From NCBI GenBank assembly GCA_012103455.1, contig WLWT01000002.1:124001-188000 (forward strand): a DNA stretch of 64,000 nt, given 5' to 3'. The translations under genes and the position numbers were made by a program. The notes under the pieces were generated by a model. It saw only the letters and a list, made by a program, of their open reading frames with translations. It did no database searches and was not told where the DNA came from. Shown here piece after piece: positions 26,193-35,721 of this stretch. This DNA comes from Gammaproteobacteria bacterium (GTDB lineage Bacteria; Pseudomonadota; Gammaproteobacteria; HK1). Position 1 is the first letter of the stretch, and every line of letters starts with the position of its first letter.

Positions 26193-26591
26193 ATGGGGCT
26201 AGTATATGCGGAAATAAATCTATCGAACCCAAGAAAGACGGATCTTAAATCAATGACAATCAAGTCTCTTGTTGATACTGGGTCGCTACATTTATGTATT
26301 CCTGAGCACATCGCAATACAGTTCGAGTTAGCAGAGCTAGATCGGCGCGAGGTCACGACTGCCGATGGAAAAAAACATTTAGTACCTTATATGGGTCCTA
26401 TAGCTCTAAAGTTCGAGAATAGGGCTTGTTTCACAGGTGCACTGGTTCTAGGCGATGAGGTTTTATTAGGCGCCATACCTATGGAAGACATGGATGTGCT
26501 GGTATCTCCAGCACAACAAATGCTGATCATTAATCCAGAAAGCCCGAATATCGCCACATCTATAGTAAAAGCTTTTCCACAATGTCATTGA
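26193..26591 (+). CDS. Retropepsin-like aspartic protease domain protein
   Basis: A 132-residue protein preceded by AGGAG. The core IKSLVDTGSLHLCIPEH contains the DTG catalytic triad of clan AA proteases, with a later ALVLGDEVLLGAIPMEDMDV resembling the family's hydrophobic-Gly strand. Single-domain bacterial members probably act as dimers; substrates are mostly unknown. It is more AT-rich than its neighbours, suggesting recent acquisition. A short piece just after it (26592-26625) resembles the end of the DUF2058 gene. Confidence 0.75.
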   Translation: MGLVYAEINLSNPRKTDLKSMTIKSLVDTGSLHLCIPEHIAIQFELAELDRREVTTADGKKHLVPYMGPIALKFENRACFTGALVLGDEVLLGAIPMEDMDVLVSPAQQMLIINPESPNIATSIVKAFPQCH

Positions 26592-26661
26592 ATGGCTTCT
26601 CATCGGTGCCCAGCGCCGCCGCCTAGAAGACAGAACTTCGTATCGGTTTCTATTGGTTCAT

Positions 26662-26719
26662 GGGCTATTTGTAGGGGGCTATTTGTTAGGGGGCTATTTG
26701 TTAGGGGGCTATTTGTTAC
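26662..26719 (+). repeat. 15-bp tandem repeat, three to four units
   Basis: Units of gggggctatttgtta follow one another, the first being partial. It lies in a gene-free stretch between the protease gene and a small membrane protein. Confidence 0.9.
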
Positions 26720-26792
26720 GGGCTGCGTCATATGCCATGAAGGCAAAAACACTTACTACAACAACTAAGACAATCGTTGACAGAATATCCAT

Positions 26793-27020
26793 TTATAAAT
26801 CCTCAAGAGTTGATATCAAATACTCGATTTTCTTATGCACAAAAAGTGCTGCAACGGTAATTATGGCCGCTCCGAATGCAGCACCTCCTGCTTTCAAGTC
26901 AGATTCCGTCCCAGCATTTGTCAAGAGCCAACCAACAAGAGATATACCTAAAACAACCAAGATCCCCAACCAAAACTTAAGGTAAGCAATTTTTTCCTTA
27001 ACGACCTCTGCTTGTGACAT
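26793..27020 (-). CDS. Small two-helix membrane protein
   Basis: A 75-residue protein (MSQAEVVKEKIAYLKFW) with two hydrophobic segments, FWLGILVVLGISLVGWLL and AAFGAAIITVAALFV, joined by a short polar loop and ending in a charged tail. Family not recognised. It is AT-rich compared with the RND gene just downstream on the same strand (52-bp gap). Confidence 0.55.
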   Translation of the reverse strand: MSQAEVVKEKIAYLKFWLGILVVLGISLVGWLLTNAGTESDLKAGGAAFGAAIITVAALFVHKKIEYLISTLEDL

Positions 27021-27071
27021 GGCTCCGATTCTCCACTTTTACCATATTTAGGCCCGTTTAAGTAAAGAGAT

Positions 27072-29867
27072 TTACTTCACGTCGCTTCGCGCGCCCCGCA
27101 CACCCATCGCATCCGCCAAGCGCTCACCCAAAATACGCGAGATATTGAAATTCAAAGCAGCTACGATACGCGGGAAGTGACGCAAGTCGTGGCGCATGCG
27201 CGCGTAGTCGAAGCGTAACGCCTCGACGCGGGTCAAGGCGCGCACATGTGCGGTGCGATAAATTTCCCGCACATAACCCACTTCACCGAGAATGGTACCC
27301 GGCCCCAATTGCGCGATCTGGCGGGTCGCCCCATCGTCTTCGCGCAGGACCTCCACCTGGCCTTTTAACACCAAATACATGCTGCGCCCTAGGGTGTCTT
27401 GCTGGATCAGAAGTTCACCTGGTCCGAACACTTGCGCCTGCGAAATAAGTATCGCTTTTCGCACCTGGTAGTTAGTCATATCCCGAAACAGCGGACTCTT
27501 TTTCAAGACACTGTGTTCCATGTCCATGGACACGATCTCGTAGAGACCCACCAGCCGTATGCGGGACATGATGATCGGCGTCACCAATAAATTGGCGAAG
27601 ACGGAAAACAACATGGTTGCCGCCGAGAGCGCGCCGAATTGAGCAATAATGGTGAAATTCGACAACAACAACACGCCAAAACCCAACGCCAACGCGATAC
27701 TGGTAGCCACCACGGGCACGGCTTCCTCAGCCACGGTTTCGTGGATGGCTTTTTCGTTGTTGCCGCTTTGCCGGGAGAGTTCGTTGTAGCGGGAAAAAAG
27801 ATGAATAGTGCCATCGATAGCGATACCGATGGCGATAACCGCCACCATGGCGGTACCAGGATTCAAAGGGATCCCGAGCAAGCCCATGACCCCGAACATC
27901 ATGACTATGGGCAGGAGGCTTGGCACCAGCGCCACTATGCCGCCTTTGAAAGAGGTGAACATAGCCGACATGATGAGAAAGATAACCAGTACCAGCAGTC
28001 CAAGGGATTTGGCTTGGGCCACGATCAATCCTTCCGCGGCGGCGTTTATCATCAAGTTTTCGCCAACCACATACGCACTCAGCTCGGCACCGGCAATGCG
28101 CCTTGCCACCTCCTTTAACTCGGCGATATGCGGGTTCAGTGTTCTGGAATCACTGACGTTGTGACGCACTACAATATTGGCCCGCCTAAGATCATGGCTT
28201 AGATAACCGCGCATATCGCGGCGGTGAAAGAACAGCAGATATTGTGCGATCAGTTCGCGTTTTCGGGGGACCATATAGAACTCTTGATCACCGCCGTTGA
28301 ATTCACGGTTGACCAGTGCCAAGTGATCAGCCAGGGAAATGCTGAGATCAAAGATATCTTGCTCGGTTATGAATGCCTGTAACTTAACCAGCTTATCGAC
28401 ATTTTCCGGGTGCAAAAACGCCCGATCCTGCTCTGATTCCAACACCACGAAAAAGATTTTTACCCCCGCCAGGTCCTCTTGCAAACGGTTAGCATCTTTG
28501 ATGAGTGAGCGATCCGCGCGCAGATACGAGAACGGATCATTGGTGACATACAGCTTCGAGGCCTGAAACAAAAAAAAGCCGCACATAGTCAAGGTAAGCA
28601 ACAAAACAGAGCCAGCGACCCGTTGGCGGCCGAACGCGGACAGACGAACCACTAGGCCGGTAAAGCCGGTCACCTCGCTGGCACCGCGGGCCGCTTTCAC
28701 CCGGGTAGACCCGATAACACTCAACACCAACGGCACCAATCCAATGGTGATCAAACCGTTGGCCAAGATGGCGAAGGTGGAAGACAGGGCGAAATCGCGG
28801 ATGAGTTCGATATCGCTGACTAAATTGGCAGCGAATCCCAGCGCGGTGGTGAGCACCGTCAAGAACAGCGGAATGCCCATTTTGCGCATCATCCAGCGGG
28901 CCGCGTCCAAGCGCACCGTTTTACCTTGATTGTGCGCCACCCCCCGGAAGTACGAGGCGATCATGTGCGTATCTTCGGTGGCGCCGATGACGATGACCAA
29001 AGACGGCAACATGGCGCTCAAGATATTCAGGGAAACGCCTGCAAAACCCATGGCGCCGAAGGTCCAAATCAATGCCAGACCCGCACCTATCAGCGGCAAA
29101 ACGGCGCCGAGAATGCTGCCCAGAAAAAGTAATAGGGTAAGACTTAACAGGCCGGCGGAAACCGGGGCCAACCACGCGAGATCGGCGAACAATGCGCTTT
29201 TTAATTCCGCGTTGATGCGTGAGGGACCGATCTGAAATAGCTCATCGAACGACGCTCGCTCATTGTCTATGACTTGTTGCAACACCCGGTTGATGAGGAC
29301 GTCGTAATCGGGTGCCGCCGCGGGCGTCTTGATGCCGAGTATCAAAGTGGTGGCGAAACCATCCTTGGACACGTAATTGCCGACTACAAGAGGGTTAGCC
29401 AGCGCATCGGCGCGGGCGCGGGCAATGCTTTTGGCAGACAGCGCCCGCGTATCGAGCAGCGGCCTTGCATCCAGTGCTTTGCCGGAGCCGCGCACCGTGC
29501 GCACGGTCAAAATGCTCTCCACCCGTTCGACCTCAGGCACCGCCTCCAGATTATCTTGCAGGCGTAGCAAAGACTGTATGCGGCCTAACGTCCACAACTT
29601 CTCATCGCGTACATAAACGATGGTGCGGTTGTCGGAGCCGAACTCTTCTGCGATCCGTAAATAAGCTTGCTTATCCAGATCCGCATCGGAGATAAGCGAT
29701 GTGAGCCCCGTATCGACTTTCAGTAGAACTAACCCGGGGGTCGACAGTATGGTGATCAGGGCCAAGGCCAGGAAAGTCAATACGCGGTGATTCGCTCCGG
29801 TGAGCAATATTCGCTCGATCATTGGCCGCTCGATCACGGGCCGCTCGATCATTGGCCGCTCGATCAT
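27072..29867 (-). CDS. RND/MMPL-type exporter with C-terminal cyclic-nucleotide-binding domain
   Basis: A 931-residue protein. Two repeats of a large periplasmic loop followed by a five- to six-helix bundle (sterol-sensing-like SSD, for example VIGATEDTHMIASYF and VIAIGIAIDGTIHLFSRY) mark the RND/MMPL superfamily, which moves lipids or hopanoids outward. Residues about 790-920 add a cNMP-binding fold: LFRDMTNYQVRKAIL, GELLIQQDTLGRSMYLVL and LGEVGYV. A signal-gated exporter is inferred. The N-terminus has a MIERP repeat encoded by four 15-bp units, so the true start may be any of several ATGs. It lies just after the LolA-like gene on the same strand, with only 15 bases between. Confidence 0.85.
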   Translation of the reverse strand: MIERPMIERPVIERPMIERILLTGANHRVLTFLALALITILSTPGLVLLKVDTGLTSLISDADLDKQAYLRIAEEFGSDNRTIVYVRDEKLWTLGRIQSLLRLQDNLEAVPEVERVESILTVRTVRGSGKALDARPLLDTRALSAKSIARARADALANPLVVGNYVSKDGFATTLILGIKTPAAAPDYDVLINRVLQQVIDNERASFDELFQIGPSRINAELKSALFADLAWLAPVSAGLLSLTLLLFLGSILGAVLPLIGAGLALIWTFGAMGFAGVSLNILSAMLPSLVIVIGATEDTHMIASYFRGVAHNQGKTVRLDAARWMMRKMGIPLFLTVLTTALGFAANLVSDIELIRDFALSSTFAILANGLITIGLVPLVLSVIGSTRVKAARGASEVTGFTGLVVRLSAFGRQRVAGSVLLLTLTMCGFFLFQASKLYVTNDPFSYLRADRSLIKDANRLQEDLAGVKIFFVVLESEQDRAFLHPENVDKLVKLQAFITEQDIFDLSISLADHLALVNREFNGGDQEFYMVPRKRELIAQYLLFFHRRDMRGYLSHDLRRANIVVRHNVSDSRTLNPHIAELKEVARRIAGAELSAYVVGENLMINAAAEGLIVAQAKSLGLLVLVIFLIMSAMFTSFKGGIVALVPSLLPIVMMFGVMGLLGIPLNPGTAMVAVIAIGIAIDGTIHLFSRYNELSRQSGNNEKAIHETVAEEAVPVVATSIALALGFGVLLLSNFTIIAQFGALSAATMLFSVFANLLVTPIIMSRIRLVGLYEIVSMDMEHSVLKKSPLFRDMTNYQVRKAILISQAQVFGPGELLIQQDTLGRSMYLVLKGQVEVLREDDGATRQIAQLGPGTILGEVGYVREIYRTAHVRALTRVEALRFDYARMRHDLRHFPRIVAALNFNISRILGERLADAMGVRGARSDVK

Positions 29868-29869
29868 TG
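29812..29869 (-). repeat. 15-bp tandem repeat at the start of the RND gene
   Basis: About four units of gatcattggccgctc (one variant with cacgg), encoding MIERP/VIERP. Each unit keeps the frame and contributes an ATG or GTG, so slippage would change the number of possible starts but not the frame. Confidence 0.9.
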
Positions 29870-29882
29870 AGGACGCAGCCGA

Positions 29883-30797
29883 CTATGATTCATCGGACCA
29901 CTCCAACAGCTCTTGCTCGGCGTCCGAAGCGCCCGTCCCAGCATCCCCTAAGGCTGGATTTTGCACATGCTTATTCGCCAACAGATAGGCCGGCTCGAAT
30001 AGTTCCGCCGGAACGTAATCGCGCGAGTAGATTCTGCGGTCGATCTTGAGCAGCGTGCGGTGGGATTCGCGCCGGTCATGGGCGATGATCATATTGGCCC
30101 GCCAGCTCTGCTCATCGACCCGCTTTAAATCGTGGCGGGTAATTCTTTTGAAAAACCGCAAGGTGGTGTCGTACACATCCGTTTGCACGATCATTAAATT
30201 GTCTTTGCGAACGACGTGCCGGCGCAGTCCGGAGGCGCTGGAACCGGGCCGTTCGTTCTTGGGATAAGCATCGACGACGAAATATTCGATGCCCTCACTG
30301 ACGCGGTCGCGCTGGCGGGCGTAGTTAAAATCTTCCAGGGATTGCGGCGTCAGATCTTCTATGGAAAAGTCGGTGCCTAAAAAATGCGCACCTATATCGG
30401 CATCCTGAGGGCGTTTCAGCTCCGGACCAAAAGCCGGCAAATAGACGCCGTGGTGCACACCTCCATCGGGCCGCCGCCGCGCCAGTAACGCAACGCCTCT
30501 TATCTCCTGCGGAGCATCGAACACCAATAAGAATTTGACTGTTCGATCCGCCTCGATCCGGGTATAACGCCGCAACCGGCGCATCTCCCGGTGTCCCAGA
30601 GGATCGATGAGCACCATGGTCTGCTCTTCGTACACATAAGGAAACTGTTGGTGACGCTTGAGCGACGCATCTATGATCTGCGCGCCATCCCAGTTTTCAT
30701 TGGCGCAGGCCACACCGGCGGCGCAGACAACCATCAAAAAGATGCTAATTCCTAGGATAAAACTTAACTGGGCGGACGGGCGCACAAGCGATCTCAC
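29883..30797 (-). CDS. Outer-membrane-lipoprotein-sorting-like protein (LolA-like fold)
   Basis: About 304 residues if translation starts at GTG 30797, just past element A3. The start has a signal peptide-like stretch (LSFILGISIFLMVVCAAGV) ending near VACANENW. The body, with EEQTMVLIDPLGHREMRRLRR and FLGTDFSIEDLTP, fits the LolA-like family that often sits beside MMPL exporters and carries lipid across the periplasm. The open frame continues into element A3 for 43 codons, which would not be native protein. The original promoter and perhaps first codons were displaced by the element. Confidence 0.8.
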   Translation of the reverse strand: MRSLVRPSAQLSFILGISIFLMVVCAAGVACANENWDGAQIIDASLKRHQQFPYVYEEQTMVLIDPLGHREMRRLRRYTRIEADRTVKFLLVFDAPQEIRGVALLARRRPDGGVHHGVYLPAFGPELKRPQDADIGAHFLGTDFSIEDLTPQSLEDFNYARQRDRVSEGIEYFVVDAYPKNERPGSSASGLRRHVVRKDNLMIVQTDVYDTTLRFFKRITRHDLKRVDEQSWRANMIIAHDRRESHRTLLKIDRRIYSRDYVPAELFEPAYLLANKHVQNPALGDAGTGASDAEQELLEWSDES

Positions 30798-30799
30798 AG

Positions 30800-30940
30800 G
30801 GGCGCCGCTAAAAATAGTAATTTTTTCGTGAGTGCAAGGAAGCACCGCGCGCACAACCGCAGTGTATAGGTGATACCTGAGGATTCGAGCACGGCGCTGA
30901 CGCCGCAATCGCGGAAGAAAGTGCATTTTTAGAGGTGCCC
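30800..30940 (-). mobile_element. Family A element, copy A3
   Basis: 141 bp with ends GGGCGCCGCTAAAAATAG and TTTTTAGAGGTGCCC, in the inverted orientation relative to A1 and A2. Flanking ACAG/AAGG do not match. It separates pqiC from the LolA-like gene on the same strand. Confidence 0.9.
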
Positions 30941-30948
30941 AAGGGTGT

Positions 30949-31575
30949 TTAGTGATTGCTGTGTCGAATAACTGCTCGGGCGATCAGCACGCTCAACTCA
31001 CCGGCCAAGTCGCTCATGGCCGCCACCGTGGCCGTCATCGAAGGCGCCGCCATGGGCGGACTTTGTAGCGAAGTCACTTTGGAGACGATGGTTTTGCGCT
31101 CCCGCCCCGCCTCCAGCAAGCGCCACTGCGCCATCAACACAGCGCGCCGGTCCGGACCCCGTTCGAACTGTATAACCTCGATTTCCACGCGCGCATCCAC
31201 CTTGGCCGGCGTGCGCCGGGTGGCCATGTGAATGTCGGGCGTGGCCAGTAACATCGACAGATTGCTCGCCAGCACCCGCAGCATGTTCTTCTCTAAACTG
31301 CCGCCCCAGTTGTCGAATTCCGCTAACACCAACCGATTGCGTTCAATGCGGGTAACGATCTGCGGGCGTTCCAAATACTGCGGTAACGTCAGCGCCGCCA
31401 AATCCAACACCAGCGCAGGTGAGGTTCGAACGCCGGGTAACGCTTCTGTGTCCTGCGGCAGTGTTGCTAAAACATAGAATCGAGTTTCCTTGGTCTGCAT
31501 AATATTCGCTGCGCAACCGGCCACCAGCATCAATGCTGTCCCCGCTAGCGCCCGGCAATACCGGCTAATCGTCAT
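30949..31575 (-). CDS. pqiC: ABC-type transport auxiliary lipoprotein, PqiC-like
   Basis: A 208-residue lipoprotein with signal and lipobox LMLVAGCAANI (cysteine about residue 21). The body (RFYVLATLPQ, IVTRIERNRLVLAEFDNWGG, VEIEVIQFERG) matches the PqiC/YmbA family, the outer-membrane-anchored part of the PqiABC lipid shuttle. It follows pqiB with 14 bases between, in the order A-B-C on the minus strand. The A3 element begins just after its end. Confidence 0.9.
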   Translation of the reverse strand: MTISRYCRALAGTALMLVAGCAANIMQTKETRFYVLATLPQDTEALPGVRTSPALVLDLAALTLPQYLERPQIVTRIERNRLVLAEFDNWGGSLEKNMLRVLASNLSMLLATPDIHMATRRTPAKVDARVEIEVIQFERGPDRRAVLMAQWRLLEAGRERKTIVSKVTSLQSPPMAAPSMTATVAAMSDLAGELSVLIARAVIRHSNH

Positions 31576-31589
31576 GTGGGCAGCCCTCG

Positions 31590-33266
31590 TTATTTACCGA
31601 AAATGACCGCTTCGGGATTCCGTGCCAACAGATCGACGAAACTCTTGATGGAACGGGCGGTCTCGGTCAATTCGTCCGCCAGTTGAATATATCCACCCTG
31701 CAAGGGCGAGTCGCTCTTCAAAACATCGTCCACTAGGCGCAGCGTTCCTTGCAGTTTTGACAATGCAGTGTGGCCTAAGGTCATCGTCTTATCCACATTG
31801 CTTACCATCGGCTCGACCCGCGCATCGACTTTCCGGGCTAACGCGCCAAAAGCGGATAGAGCCACTTCCAACTCGTTCAAAGCGGTCTTGATCTCCGGCG
31901 CGTTGGTCAACCGGTTGGCGCCTTCTAATGTGCTTAGGATCGCATCGTTGATGCGCTTGAAATCAAACTGATTGACTTTTTCAAGTACACCTTTTACCGA
32001 CGCGGTGATCTCTTCCAAGCTGGCGCGAATAGTGGGCAACTCAGGATAGGGCGCGCCGGATTGCACTAAGCGGATCGGTGTGTCCGGATGCATATCGAGT
32101 TCGACGAAGAGCTGACCGGTGAGCAGCGAACCGGTTTGCAACCTAGCCCGCAGCCCGCGCTCGACCAGGGTGGTCAACACGTTAACGGGTGGCCCTAGGC
32201 CGATGGCCGATGGCGCTTTGTCGTCGCGGAAAATAATCCGCTCCGGCTCTATTTCTATCACTACGGGGATGCGAAACGTTGTATCCGTGGCATCGAATTC
32301 GAGCCGTATATCCACTACCGCTCCCACTTTGATGCCCTTGAATTCCACCGGGGCGCCTAGGTTGAGCCCGCGCACAGAACCATCGAAAAACAACACGAAC
32401 CGTACCCGTTTGGTAAAAGACTGCTCTGCGATGCTGCTCTTGCTCTCGAACAGCGTGAACACCACTTCGTCCAGATCGGCTTTAAGGGGTTCGCTGGCCT
32501 CGCTTGTCTCGAAAGCGATGCCACCGAACATTACCGCTTGCATGGACTCGGTGCGCACCGTAAGTCCTGCGGAATTCAAGGCAACATCCACCCCGCTTAC
32601 ATTCCAAAAGCGTGTATTGCTTCGCACCAGTTGACTAAACGGCGCTTTGATGAAGGCATAGATGAGCACGCTTTTGCGATCGGTACCGAGTTCATGGCCA
32701 AGCACTTCACCGGCCTCTATACCCCGGTAAGACACTGGCGAGCCCGGGCCTAGCGAACCGAGTTTGGGGGCGATCAAAGTGACCCGCCGGCCGTTTTCAT
32801 CGGCCCGCACCACGGGCGGCGCTTCCAGTCCCTCGAAGTGATGCTGCTCGGCTCCAGCGCCCGGCTCCACTTCTATATAAGCCCCCGACACTAAGGTGCC
32901 CAAACCGGAGATGCCACGGGCGGACAGACGCGGTCGCACCACCCAGAAGCGTGATCCCCGGCGTAAGAACGTAGCTGCTTGCGCCGCCATCTGCGCCGTC
33001 AACAGAACATAGGAAAAATCATCGCTGAACTGTACCGACTCCACCACACCCACTTCGATGTTCTTGTAGCGCAGTTTGGTTTTGCCCGCTTCAATACCAG
33101 CGGCGGTCCTGAAAGCGATGGTGATGACCGGACCTTTTTCCGCCAGGGTTTTGTAAGTCAGCCAAGCACCAGCTAGGGCGACCACCAGCGGGATCAACCA
33201 AACGATCGACGGCCCGCCGCTTTTGCGCACCTGCGGGACCGGCGGCTGCGCTGTCTCGCCGCTCAT
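31590..33266 (-). CDS. pqiB: MlaD/MCE-domain intermembrane transport protein PqiB
   Basis: A 558-residue protein from ATG 33266 (the open frame upstream is pqiA sequence in another frame). After one membrane anchor (PSIVWLIPLVVALAGAWL) come three MCE domains, each opening like LRYKNIEVGVVESVQF, VSYRGIEAGEVLGHE and VEFKGIKVGAVVDIRL. The C-terminal long helices (ASVKGVLEKVNQFDFKRI) would form the needle. PqiB stacks MCE rings into a tunnel for lipids between inner and outer membranes. It overlaps pqiA by 4 bases. Confidence 0.93.
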   Translation of the reverse strand: MSGETAQPPVPQVRKSGGPSIVWLIPLVVALAGAWLTYKTLAEKGPVITIAFRTAAGIEAGKTKLRYKNIEVGVVESVQFSDDFSYVLLTAQMAAQAATFLRRGSRFWVVRPRLSARGISGLGTLVSGAYIEVEPGAGAEQHHFEGLEAPPVVRADENGRRVTLIAPKLGSLGPGSPVSYRGIEAGEVLGHELGTDRKSVLIYAFIKAPFSQLVRSNTRFWNVSGVDVALNSAGLTVRTESMQAVMFGGIAFETSEASEPLKADLDEVVFTLFESKSSIAEQSFTKRVRFVLFFDGSVRGLNLGAPVEFKGIKVGAVVDIRLEFDATDTTFRIPVVIEIEPERIIFRDDKAPSAIGLGPPVNVLTTLVERGLRARLQTGSLLTGQLFVELDMHPDTPIRLVQSGAPYPELPTIRASLEEITASVKGVLEKVNQFDFKRINDAILSTLEGANRLTNAPEIKTALNELEVALSAFGALARKVDARVEPMVSNVDKTMTLGHTALSKLQGTLRLVDDVLKSDSPLQGGYIQLADELTETARSIKSFVDLLARNPEAVIFGK

Positions 33267-34549
33267 GCAGTGTCTTTCGCGTGGTCCCAGATAAGACGCG
33301 GATCGAAGTTCTGGGCGGCAAACATGGTTACCACCACCAACGCCCCGAAGAAACTGGCGCCTATACCGGGCTCGATGGCCGCTAAAGCCTGCAATTGCAC
33401 CAACGCACTCAAGATCCCTACCAAGAAGATATCCACCATGGACCACGCGCCCACCACTTCCGTGATGCGATACAACCGCAACCGCTCTTGTGGCCGCCAC
33501 TTCGATCGCCGCTGCACACTCAATAGAAGGTAGACGAGCGCAGCGATTTTTAACAACGGCACCACGATACTGGCAAAGAAGATGATGAACGCAAGTCCTA
33601 AGAAGCCACCCTCCAGGAGCTGTATCACACCGCTCATGATGGTACTGGGCTCACCCCGGCCAAAGCGGATGACGCTCATCACGGGATAGACATTGGCCGG
33701 TATGGCCAGCAAAGCAGCGGCGGTGACCAAGGCCCACGTGCGCGCCACGCTAGCGGTTTTGCGAAAGGGTGGAAGAGCGGCCCCGCAACGATGGCAGCCG
33801 CTGGCCGTGTGCGGCACCAGCACGGTGCAGGTGTGGCAGCGCACCAGGCCTAGCTCCCTGGCGGTGGCGCCTGGCCGGGGCAATGGCAGGCGGGGACCGG
33901 CTGGCGGCCACAGCAGCGCTGCATCGAAGCGGGCGCTGGCGGCAGCGCAGATCAGCATCAACCCGGCGAAGGCGAACATGGAGACACCGGGAATGACGGT
34001 GGCCAGATCGCCTAGCTTCACGAAAGCGGCGATCACGCTTAGCATGAACACCCCGAGCAGGGTCCACGGCCCGAGACGCCGGATGAGGTGGAAGATGGCC
34101 GCCGCACCGGGTGCGCGGATACCGAACCGCGCGGGCACCAACACCCAGAGCATGCCGAAGATGGTGATGCCCGGAAACACCACGCTGGTAACAGCCACCA
34201 GTACGGCGAGTCCGGGCTGTCCGGCGTGGAATAAGGCGATGATGCCCGATACAACCAAGTTGCTCTGGCCGCGCCCTTGGATCTCGAGAGCGATAAAAGG
34301 AAATACATTGGCGATGACAAAAAGCAAAGCGGCGGTCAAGGCGAGCGCGATGACCGTATCCAAGCCGCTGGCGGGACAATGGCGGTAGAGCACACTGGCG
34401 CAGCGGGTGCAGTGCGCCCGCTGCCCGTCATCGAGAGGATGCAACCGGTGCAACGCATCACACTCATGACACGCCACTAAGCCGTCCGCGGCCAGCGCGT
34501 AACCCGGGCCATGTGCCCCATTAATGTCCATATCAGGTGTAGTGTCCAT
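33263..34549 (-). CDS. pqiA: Paraquat-inducible protein A, two-module form
   Basis: About 428 residues from ATG 34549; ATG 34531 and a TTG at 34567 are alternatives because an 18-bp duplication (GATATGGAC) repeats the start. It has two modules, each with a zinc ribbon (CHECDALHRL...CTRC; CHTCTVLV...CHRC) followed by four membrane helices (TVIALALTAALLFVIANVF; GIIALFHAGQPGLAVLVAV and so on). PqiA is the inner-membrane partner of PqiB. Stop and pqiB start overlap as ATGA, so the cluster is a single operon. Confidence 0.9.
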   Translation of the reverse strand: MDTTPDMDINGAHGPGYALAADGLVACHECDALHRLHPLDDGQRAHCTRCASVLYRHCPASGLDTVIALALTAALLFVIANVFPFIALEIQGRGQSNLVVSGIIALFHAGQPGLAVLVAVTSVVFPGITIFGMLWVLVPARFGIRAPGAAAIFHLIRRLGPWTLLGVFMLSVIAAFVKLGDLATVIPGVSMFAFAGLMLICAAASARFDAALLWPPAGPRLPLPRPGATARELGLVRCHTCTVLVPHTASGCHRCGAALPPFRKTASVARTWALVTAAALLAIPANVYPVMSVIRFGRGEPSTIMSGVIQLLEGGFLGLAFIIFFASIVVPLLKIAALVYLLLSVQRRSKWRPQERLRLYRITEVVGAWSMVDIFLVGILSALVQLQALAAIEPGIGASFFGALVVVTMFAAQNFDPRLIWDHAKDTA

Positions 34550-34550
34550 A

Positions 34551-34640
34551 TCAGGTGCGCAAGGCAAGCCCGTTGACCGTGGCTTGGCCGGTCCCGCAAG
34601 CGGCGCCGGTGATGATGACCCGCCGGTTCGCTAAGCGCAT
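34551..34640 (-). pseudogene. Short-chain dehydrogenase N-terminal fragment
   Basis: A 29-codon open frame MRLANRRVIITGAACGTGQA carrying the first strand and the TGxxxGxG cofactor loop of SDR enzymes (with one alanine-cysteine change), then breaking off at a stop. The rest of the gene is absent. It is a truncated relic upstream of pqiA. The 34641-35023 gap has no gene I can support. Confidence 0.6.
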
Positions 34641-34943
34641 GTCGCTGCCCTCGATCGGTGTCTTGTCCTGAAGTTAGTCAACTCAGCCTTTTGCTACAAA
34701 TAAGCGGTAGGATAGGCCGCTCTTCCATCAGCGCTTTGGCGCATGGCATTTATAACAGTACAACACCCGCAAGGGGCGAGTGAGGTCGGGCAATTTCACG
34801 CCGCCTGAAGCGCCTGTGCTACTGCTTGCGGCCGTACTGCCGCTCGATTAGAACGAAAAAGCCTACCCAGCGTGATGTTGGCCCGCGAAGAGTTCGTGGA
34901 TGTTACCTAGTTGGCCGCGCTTATTGGCTGAGGCGGAAGTCGA

Positions 34944-34988
34944 TACGGCCCAGACGATCACGGCCCAGACGATCACGACCCAGGCGGC
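34944..34988 (+). repeat. 15-bp tandem repeat, three units
   Basis: Units of acggcccagacgatc in near-perfect tandem just upstream of the EthD-like gene's ribosome site. Confidence 0.85.
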
Positions 34989-35023
34989 GACGCCTGCCTC
35001 ATCGGCCCATAGGAGTACCTCTT

Positions 35024-35281
35024 ATGCCCGCGTTTTTAAAAGTCCGCGCAGTAGTCGCGGACGGCGCTGACCGGCAACCCTTCGATGAGTGGTATCAAAA
35101 CGAGCATCTACCCGATGCTTACCGCGCCTTCAACGCCACCCGCGCGTGGCGGGCGTGGAGCGAAGTGGAACCGTCGGTGCACTATGCGTTCTACCGCTTC
35201 GAATCACTTGAACGCGCCCAAGCGATCATGAACTCGCCACCGATCAAAGAGCTGATCGCCGCATTCGATAAGCGGTGGTAA
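35024..35281 (+). CDS. EthD-like small protein (dimeric ferredoxin-like fold)
   Basis: An 85-residue protein from ATG 35024 with AGGAG 8-12 bases upstream. The MPAFLKVRAVVADGADRQ start, then FDEWYQNEHLPDAYRAF and VHYAFYRFESLERAQAIM, match the small EthD/DUF4286-like barrels. These commonly dimerise and act on polyketides or serve as accessory proteins. Function here unknown; gene appears intact and stands alone. Confidence 0.6.
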   Translation: MPAFLKVRAVVADGADRQPFDEWYQNEHLPDAYRAFNATRAWRAWSEVEPSVHYAFYRFESLERAQAIMNSPPIKELIAAFDKRW

Positions 35282-35308
35282 CGCGGGAGCGGGACATCAT
35301 CGAAATAG

Positions 35309-35388
35309 CCCAAAATATTGACCGCCCAAAATATTGACCGCCCAAAATATTGACCGCCCAAAGTATTGACCGCCCAAAGTATTGACTA
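35309..35388 (+). repeat. 16-bp tandem repeat, five units
   Basis: Five units of cccaaaatattgaccg (last two with cccaaagtattgaccg). The 35282-35721 stretch around it has no supported gene. Confidence 0.95.
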
Positions 35389-35721
35389 GGGCCTGGCAAT
35401 GCCTCAGCCGCAAGTGCCGGACTACGTGGGTGCGGACACGCCGCCACCGTGCTTGCTTGGACCGAAGGGGGCGTAGCTGACCATAGGACCCATGCCTCAC
35501 GGTAGGCAAATGACGGGTGCTTTTCGATTCGATTCAAGATAGTCTTCGGGCACACCTCGCCTGTTGGTCCGAAGTAGACGAGTATTTCGAAGTAGATGAG
35601 TATCTATGACATAAGGGCCAGGTGAGCACGGCTCTTAATCACGGTAATTCTTTTTTATATACAGATAAGTCCAATTAACCGATCCGCCTGAAAGCCCGAG
35701 AGAGAACCCCGGAAACTAAGT

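Noticed and set aside
30798..30926. N-terminal 43 residues of the LolA-like open frame
   Set aside because: They are translated from element A3, whose GC-rich frames read LRRQRRARIL-like peptides in every copy; not native protein.
35244..35555. 103-codon minus-strand frame over the 16-bp repeats
   Set aside because: Much of it is repeat-derived (FGRSI units) and the rest has no recognisable family or ribosome site.
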